DNA of 64,000 nt from Candidatus Hermodarchaeota archaeon (GTDB lineage Archaea > Asgardarchaeota > Hermodarchaeia > Hermodarchaeales > Hermodarchaeaceae). A program made the translations under genes and the position numbers. This document shows, one piece after another, positions 58,867 to 64,000 of the stretch; position 1 is the first letter of the stretch; every line of letters begins with the position of its first letter. The stretch spans positions 1-64,000 of the forward strand of contig JAEOUH010000029.1 of NCBI GenBank assembly GCA_016839365.1. The letters run 5' to 3'. Under the pieces are notes generated by a model. It was not told the DNA's origin. It saw only the letters and a program-made list of their open reading frames with translations, and made no database searches.

Positions 58867-59873
58867 ATCTTCATATCTGTCAACAACTGGTTGAAACGCG
58901 GTAAATTGTGGAGATTCGTAGTTAATGCGCAAAGATAGCGACTGAGTTCCGTGTGGATGATGCGTTCCGAATCAGACAAGGTTTTACTATCCGTTGCCTG
59001 ATCAACGAGTTCTCGGGCACTGCGATGGACTACACCCACAACGCGTTTTTCGACGTCAGCGGGTCCCCAATCAAATGCACGGAGACCCCGCTTTGCCTCA
59101 CTAATACTCGCTTTTACTGAATTATTTTGCAACGCATTAGCAAGTTGATCATAGAATTCGCTCGCTGTTCCCGCGATTTGATTTTGTTCTCGACTGGTTA
59201 AGTCGTTTCCAAGCGTTCCTCTTCGCGACAGTTCTTGTAAGAGACCAGCACAGGGGGCTTCAGCAAGAAATCGTCGAATAAGGTTGTAAAACACTTGCCC
59301 GGCAATATGTGTGACTTCGCTTATCACTTCTCGGGGTTCACTATAACGGAACAGTTCTCGACAGGACTCAAACCAGTAATTGGGTAGCAAAAGATGGCTT
59401 CGACTCGAGTATTTATCCAGTAGTTGCTGAAGGAGAGGAAGCTGTTTTTCCGGATCGAAAATGGAAAGGCGCCGCTGAAAAGGTTTTCCAGTAAGACCAG
59501 CGAGATCCGCACTCGCTTCAGTGATAAGCTGCTGAGTGGTTAAAAGAGGTTCCTTCAAATCCTCTTTTAGGATCGCCTGTTCTCGAGATTTCGAATACGA
59601 ATCCAGTGCAGTTTCTATACGCTTGAGATGGGTGAGAATCACTTTAATCGTATCATCTACAAATGAGGAGCCAGATGTTGCTGAGTTATTTCCCGAGTTG
59701 CCCAGAGTTCGCTTCACGGATTCTCGCACCGCTCGAACTCCACTTGCGAGCTGGTCAATTTGTTTCGACTCTAAACCGCCTTCAGCTTCAATGGTGATGA
59801 GGGCATGAATCAGGGTGGAGTTGACCGTGGTGAGTATGAGGATACGTTCCAGCAATTCTTCGGCCGTAATCAA
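58863..59873 (-). CDS. Helical protein of unknown function, third gene of the tubulin-like operon
   Basis: 336 residues from a TTG with a strong GGGGGAGA 6 bases upstream. It is almost all helix (MITAEELLERILILTTVNSTL at the start, then long amphipathic helices, KRIETALDSYSKSREQAIL, EVISEVTHIAGQVFYNLIRRFL) and has no membrane segment. No family recognised. It begins 27 bases after the tubulin-like gene's stop, so it belongs to the same transcript. A role as an adaptor or regulator of the filament is inferred from position only. Confidence 0.6.
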   Translation of the reverse strand: MITAEELLERILILTTVNSTLIHALITIEAEGGLESKQIDQLASGVRAVRESVKRTLGNSGNNSATSGSSFVDDTIKVILTHLKRIETALDSYSKSREQAILKEDLKEPLLTTQQLITEASADLAGLTGKPFQRRLSIFDPEKQLPLLQQLLDKYSSRSHLLLPNYWFESCRELFRYSEPREVISEVTHIAGQVFYNLIRRFLAEAPCAGLLQELSRRGTLGNDLTSREQNQIAGTASEFYDQLANALQNNSVKASISEAKRGLRAFDWGPADVEKRVVGVVHRSARELVDQATDSKTLSDSERIIHTELSRYLCALTTNLHNLPRFNQLLTDMKI

Positions 59874-59900
59874 AGGTCTTCTCCCCCGTTATGGCCTCGC

Positions 59901-61250
59901 CTACTTCATTTCGAGATTGAACAATTCGGCAACATCTCGAATCGCAGCACGGAGAACTTCTTCGCCGACGCCTTTTGATTTCTTGAACCAACCACGTCTA
60001 AGCGGTGATGGCCCTGCATGGAGATCAACCAGTTCAGTCGAAGAGTTTACTAAGTCTTCGATTTCGGGAATTTGTGGTAGCCCCAGCAGGAGGAGTAAGT
60101 CGGAAGGGTGCACGTCATCTTCATAAGAGACAAAACATGGAGTAATGGCGGCACCTTTTGCTGTATAGGGGCGGAGAGCCTGTTTGATATGGGGATCGTA
60201 TTCGGCTCGAGCATATTCACGGGAACCAGAAAAGGTATAATATGTTGAAGAAGCGGCTGGTTCAGACCCGATTTCAGCGAAGCTACAGTGTTCAACGGCA
60301 TATTTGACCATAGTCTTCAATTGCATGGCAATGTTTCCTGCTGATGGAATCAGGCTGACGTCGGTATACAGACAGGGCACAACGATGGGGTCCAGTTTCC
60401 GGGCATAGTCGGCAATATCAGTGGTTGGAAATACTTCCTTGCCAGGTTCAACAACCCCAGGACTAAGCATGTGCTCGACGAAGCGCAGGGCTAAGGGATT
60501 CACTAATTCCACGAAAGCAGATTCTTGAGCCTTAGAGGCTTCATTTGCACCATCAACGGTAGAAGGAACCATCCCTTCAACATCGGTTACTTTAGCTACA
60601 TCGATTTGCAACTGCTGTTGAAGAAAATCTGCTACTTCGCCTTCACGCCAAGCTAGAATCCGTCGAAGCATTGCACGGTTACTAAGGAGACAAACAAGAT
60701 CTGCACCTCGGTCTTCAAGCTGACCACGGAGGAGCTTGGAGAGTGACCACATGGTATTGAGAGCTTCTGACGTTTGGTCCTTGAATGGAAGAACCGTGAA
60801 AACGTAGACGAAGATGCGGCGTCCCTCCTCTTCTTGGAATCGCTGTTTAAGGATCTCAATGAGTGCAGGAGCACCGCCACACCCAGTCCCTCCACCAGAC
60901 GAGGTAAAGATGATAAATCCAGAAACCCCCTCAAACCCTAATTGGGTGAGCTGGCCCATGATGACATCTTTGAAGTCGTGCACATAATTATACCCGTCAG
61001 TGAAGTTGCCTCCACACCCAATATCAGAGGCACCATAAAGGAGTGTGTTTTCTTTAGGAATGTCATATTTTTGTCTGAGTTTTTGAATATCTGAACGGTC
61101 GGTGTTCATACACAAGTACCCGCGAATACGTGGTGGTAGCATTCGTTCTCGGGCTTGTTTTAGATAGGCCCCAACGAGGTTGCTCCCGCATTCGCCGATA
61201 CCGATGGCAAATACTTCCGCAACTCGTGGTCCTTCATCTGAGGCTTCCAT
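59901..61250 (-). CDS. Divergent tubulin/FtsZ-superfamily GTPase
   Basis: 449 residues. The GTP-binding core is visible: VFAIGIGECGSNLVGAYL (loop near 17-24), MNTD at 48-51, DIGCGGNFTDGY at 76-87, and the signature SSGGGTGCGGAPALIEIL at 117-134, which replaces the usual GGGTGS/T. LLSNRAMLRRIL (189-200) corresponds to the base-binding segment, and TTDIADYARKLDP (276-288) to the T7 catalytic loop, where Asn is replaced. These place it in the tubulin/FtsZ superfamily but not in canonical FtsZ. Some archaeal members (FtsZl-1, CetZ) shape membranes. It probably forms filaments with the neighbouring coiled-coil protein. Confidence 0.8.
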   Translation of the reverse strand: MEASDEGPRVAEVFAIGIGECGSNLVGAYLKQARERMLPPRIRGYLCMNTDRSDIQKLRQKYDIPKENTLLYGASDIGCGGNFTDGYNYVHDFKDVIMGQLTQLGFEGVSGFIIFTSSGGGTGCGGAPALIEILKQRFQEEEGRRIFVYVFTVLPFKDQTSEALNTMWSLSKLLRGQLEDRGADLVCLLSNRAMLRRILAWREGEVADFLQQQLQIDVAKVTDVEGMVPSTVDGANEASKAQESAFVELVNPLALRFVEHMLSPGVVEPGKEVFPTTDIADYARKLDPIVVPCLYTDVSLIPSAGNIAMQLKTMVKYAVEHCSFAEIGSEPAASSTYYTFSGSREYARAEYDPHIKQALRPYTAKGAAITPCFVSYEDDVHPSDLLLLLGLPQIPEIEDLVNSSTELVDLHAGPSPLRRGWFKKSKGVGEEVLRAAIRDVAELFNLEMK

Positions 61251-61262
61251 GGTAGTTCAATC

Positions 61263-63959
61263 CTACTTTTTCTTGGCTTTTTCCTTTTGGTCGATCATAA
61301 CGGCTGCGAGTTCTCGAGCAGCCCACGTGAGGTAATTAGCGGTGTCCTCACGCGAATAGGTTTCACGAATACGTTTCTCGATTTCGTTAAGTTGACGATT
61401 GCGTTCAGCTTTTGGCGATGCTGGATTAAAATCTGCGAGGAATACGCGAAGGGCTTTGTGCCATTCGTCGAGTTCTTTGATTTTTTCCAGCCACTGCTGT
61501 TCTAAACTGCGAATAGTGGTGAATATATCAATTGATTCAGGAAGAGAATTAACCGTTTCTAGCTTTCCACGGAGATTTTGTAAGGTATCAAGTGGGAAGA
61601 TAAGTTTGCTAAATTCTTGTGGGCGAGCATCATAAACTCGTTTTATCGTTGAATAGTATTCGGTGGTATTTTCCAGGAGTTTTTCGAATGCCGCTTCGGT
61701 TTTTTGTTCCATGTTTCGAAGAATGTCCAAAACACTATTTTGAGCCTCAACAAGTGCCATACAGATTTCAAGCACCGTATTCACTTGCTCTGCATCTAAA
61801 GCATCAGGAACCCGGGCGAGAAGGTCCTTCAGTTTAACCACAACCTCTGCTTGCCCATGCCGTTCAAGGAGGTCGGTGACTGAATTGAGATTTCGCCAGA
61901 CTTCGTTGGCTTTGGATCGAATATCCTTAAGCAACTTAGCATCAGTGAGTAATTCCCGAAGTTCATCAAAACGATCAGGGAGTTCTTCGATATTAGCAGG
62001 CAATTTTTCTTGAAGTTTCATAGACTGCTTGACATAGGTATCAGTTTTGATACCCAAGGTGACCGAGACGTTTGTAAGTTCTGAAAAGGCTTTAATCTGC
62101 TCATTCAAGGCCTGGTTGAAGTAACCAACAATGCGTTTCTCAAATACCTCTACGATATGATGGGCTTTGCGAATGGCTTCTTCGTAGGTTTCGCTGGCAG
62201 GAACTACGGTGGTCAGTTCTTGGATAGCAGCTTGGACTTCGGAAGGAATAGTCAATCCCATTCCCAGGAGTTTTGAGACTGCTAGGCGTAGCTTCAAGTC
62301 AAGTCGATATTTGAGGTTTTCAATAGCGTCTTGTGCCTTATAGAGAGCATCACCCTGGGCTTCGCGAGCAACCTCTTCAATTTCCTCAAAACTCTTACTA
62401 GCACGAATATGCTTAATTGCTGTTTCCAAGAATTCTTCCATTGTTTTGAAGGATTCTCGATAGGTTGGTTTGATGACCTGGATTTCTGCTAAGAGAGCAT
62501 TGAGTTCTCGTTCCCATGCCTTGCGGAATAAATCAATACGGTTTTCTACATGCTTGTGGAGTCGTGCATAAGCCTCAACTAGCTCAGGGAATGAAATATC
62601 CGTGGTTCGGACAGGAGCAGGAGCAGCGCCCATTGTGGTTTTATCAAGAATGGTACTGGCAGTTTCAGAGATACGTACTAGCAACGCTTCTTGGGTTCGA
62701 ATTTCCGCCAGTAATTTTCCATGCTCTTCAATTATTTGTCCGGAAGTTTCTGAGTAAATCTTGACAAGATCCTTAAGGTCAGCCTTATTGAGGGGTTTTG
62801 TTTGTTTTTTCACAAATGCCTCAAGTTCATTGGAATTCGGCAGCACCTTTCGCTTTACGGCCCGCGTTAAATCATCGAGAATTCGGCTAGTTTCGGAACG
62901 AAGGGCTGTTTCGACATTGGTTTGGTAGGCTTGTAGCCGCTCATAGCTAGCAATGAGGGCCGCTAGATCAGCTTCCTTGGGGACTTCAGGGGGTATTGGT
63001 GGAAGGAAACTGGCTTCGTTGGAGATATTGGCACTTGCCAGTATCCGATTAAGGTTATGAGCAAATTCGAGTAGTTGACGTCTAATCTCACTGGAGGCTT
63101 TCATCACCTGTCCGTCATATTGTTGTACCAAGCCGAGAAGCATCGTCAGATTCGCTTCGCCTTCAAGTTGCTTCATAAGCCCTTCAAGGGATGTAGAAAT
63201 GGCCATAGGCACATTCAAATTCAAACTACGAGCGGTTTCCAAAAGGGCTAGCGCGGATTCGATGCTAGCTTGTAGTTTCGCCCGCAAGGTATCGACTACT
63301 TCCCCGCGTCGGCTGGTGAGATATTCATGCTCTTGCCGCAGGGTCTTGCGAATTTCGAATAGTTCCGGAATTGTATTAATATCAACGGAAGTCCGCTCCG
63401 CGCTAATTGACACATCACTAGTATCTATGCCTACAAAGCGATCATAGGTCTTGATAAGGGCCCGATTTTGTTCGAGCATATCATTCGTTTGTTTAAGAAG
63501 CGCTTCACGGAGCTGCTTTGAAAGCCCCTCCAAATTAGACACAAACCGGGAGATAACAGGTAACACGACGGCATATTTCCCTCTCGTTGAAGGGAATGAG
63601 AGATTGTTGAGGTCTCGCCCTAATTTGATGTCAAAGGACATGATGGTGGCCTTCAACTCCTCGAGTTCCACCATGTAATTTCGAAGCAATTCGATGTGAA
63701 GATCTAATGACCGATTTAGACCTTTATCGAGTTTGGGAAGTTCTTTATCGATTTGTTTGACTAGACGCCGCTTTTTGGGGCTTAGAGACCAGCTTGTTTT
63801 CGCATCCCGATCAAACCCTTCAATCGCCAAAAGCTCCCTTCCAACATCTTCTAGGGAGGTCTCAACTTCAGAGGGGAGACCGCCTAATATTGTTTGACAC
63901 TTAGAACTAACATCCTTGAGCATAGAGTAATACTTGCGCAGTTCTTCCAATGTAGTCAC
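61263..63959 (-). CDS. Long coiled-coil protein, first gene of the tubulin-like operon
   Basis: 898 residues from GTG 63959, with GGGGGCT 6-12 bases upstream. Composition is almost pure alpha-helix with heptad runs and charged residues, no transmembrane helix, no Walker motif and no SMC head. Many segments of 90-100 residues share a pattern of [leucine/isoleucine]-rich helices broken by prolines (for example near 325-345 and 465-480), so a spectrin-like series of helical bundles is possible. It precedes the tubulin-like GTPase by 12 bases, so the two are transcribed together. Inference: an elongated adaptor or scaffold for the GTPase. Ends with a lysine-rich KEKAKKK tail. Confidence 0.65.
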   Translation of the reverse strand: MTTLEELRKYYSMLKDVSSKCQTILGGLPSEVETSLEDVGRELLAIEGFDRDAKTSWSLSPKKRRLVKQIDKELPKLDKGLNRSLDLHIELLRNYMVELEELKATIMSFDIKLGRDLNNLSFPSTRGKYAVVLPVISRFVSNLEGLSKQLREALLKQTNDMLEQNRALIKTYDRFVGIDTSDVSISAERTSVDINTIPELFEIRKTLRQEHEYLTSRRGEVVDTLRAKLQASIESALALLETARSLNLNVPMAISTSLEGLMKQLEGEANLTMLLGLVQQYDGQVMKASSEIRRQLLEFAHNLNRILASANISNEASFLPPIPPEVPKEADLAALIASYERLQAYQTNVETALRSETSRILDDLTRAVKRKVLPNSNELEAFVKKQTKPLNKADLKDLVKIYSETSGQIIEEHGKLLAEIRTQEALLVRISETASTILDKTTMGAAPAPVRTTDISFPELVEAYARLHKHVENRIDLFRKAWERELNALLAEIQVIKPTYRESFKTMEEFLETAIKHIRASKSFEEIEEVAREAQGDALYKAQDAIENLKYRLDLKLRLAVSKLLGMGLTIPSEVQAAIQELTTVVPASETYEEAIRKAHHIVEVFEKRIVGYFNQALNEQIKAFSELTNVSVTLGIKTDTYVKQSMKLQEKLPANIEELPDRFDELRELLTDAKLLKDIRSKANEVWRNLNSVTDLLERHGQAEVVVKLKDLLARVPDALDAEQVNTVLEICMALVEAQNSVLDILRNMEQKTEAAFEKLLENTTEYYSTIKRVYDARPQEFSKLIFPLDTLQNLRGKLETVNSLPESIDIFTTIRSLEQQWLEKIKELDEWHKALRVFLADFNPASPKAERNRQLNEIEKRIRETYSREDTANYLTWAARELAAVMIDQKEKAKKK

Positions 63960-64000
63960 GATTGGAGCCCCCAGGGTAAGTGGCTTACATCCACCTTTCT

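Noticed and set aside
1-64000. CRISPR array, insertion sequence or rRNA
   Set aside because: No evenly spaced repeats, transposase or integrase motifs, or conserved rRNA segments were seen in reading the window.

Overview
The window reads as chromosomal DNA of an uncultivated archaeon. Archaeal marks are a proteasome alpha subunit, a class V fructose-1,6-bisphosphate aldolase/phosphatase, a four-subunit 2-oxoacid:ferredoxin oxidoreductase in the order gamma-delta-alpha-beta, an archaeal-style arginyl-tRNA synthetase, a COG2403-type (cyclic 2,3-diphosphoglycerate synthetase-like) protein, frequent TTG and GTG starts with GGTGA/GGAGG ribosome binding sites, and TATA boxes upstream of several genes. 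Leucine-rich repeats, a tubulin-superfamily GTPase and a eukaryote-type lysine-degradation pair (lysine-ketoglutarate reductase plus saccharopine dehydrogenase) would suit an Asgard lineage such as Thorarchaeia, but the sequence alone does not settle the phylum.

Layout. 1-9 kb: a mixed, partly decaying region with a metallo-beta-lactamase fragment, an LRR protein, an isoprenylcysteine-methyltransferase-like protein, small membrane proteins, an amidohydrolase, a cupin, a phosphatase remnant, two secreted glutamine-amidotransferase-fold paralogues, a TspO-like protein and a broken SCP2-cupin gene. 9-16 kb: M20 peptidase, then lysine-ketoglutarate reductase, saccharopine dehydrogenase, a membrane protein, an HD hydrolase and a NIF3-like protein on the plus strand. 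16-22 kb: MFS transporter, secreted and membrane proteins, an acetyltransferase, a flavodoxin and an Imm-like protein. 22-25 kb: porGDAB. 25-36 kb: housekeeping and orphan genes (NYN nuclease-like, psmA, COG2403, MsrA, DUF362, GNAT, ArgRS, tRNA-Arg). 35.7-41 kb: FBP aldolase/phosphatase, gamma carbonic anhydrase and a three-gene 2-hydroxyacyl-CoA dehydratase/benzoyl-CoA-reductase-like set. 41-43 kb: ABC-2 exporter and a TIGR04076 protein. 43-53 kb: radical SAM/SPASM protein coupled to a UbiA prenyltransferase, then a four-gene MacB/Lol-type exporter locus with two ATPases and two FtsX permeases. 53-58 kb: an LLM oxidoreductase, TldD/TldE and an AIR-synthase-like protein. 58-64 kb: a three-gene minus-strand operon with a long coiled-coil protein, a divergent tubulin/FtsZ-superfamily GTPase and a helical protein, facing a coiled-coil winged-helix protein.

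The metabolism suggested is anaerobic and heterotrophic: amino acids are degraded to 2-oxoacids and CoA esters, oxidised with ferredoxin, with gluconeogenesis through FBP aldolase/phosphatase. The most promising undescribed system is the tubulin-like/coiled-coil operon at the right edge. Other notable items are an ABC ATPase fused to an AbrB-like domain and zinc ribbon, a pair of surface amidotransferase-fold proteins one of which has lost the nucleophilic Cys, and an RNA hairpin that would hide the ribosome binding site of the FBP aldolase/phosphatase gene. No CRISPR array, insertion sequence or rRNA was seen.
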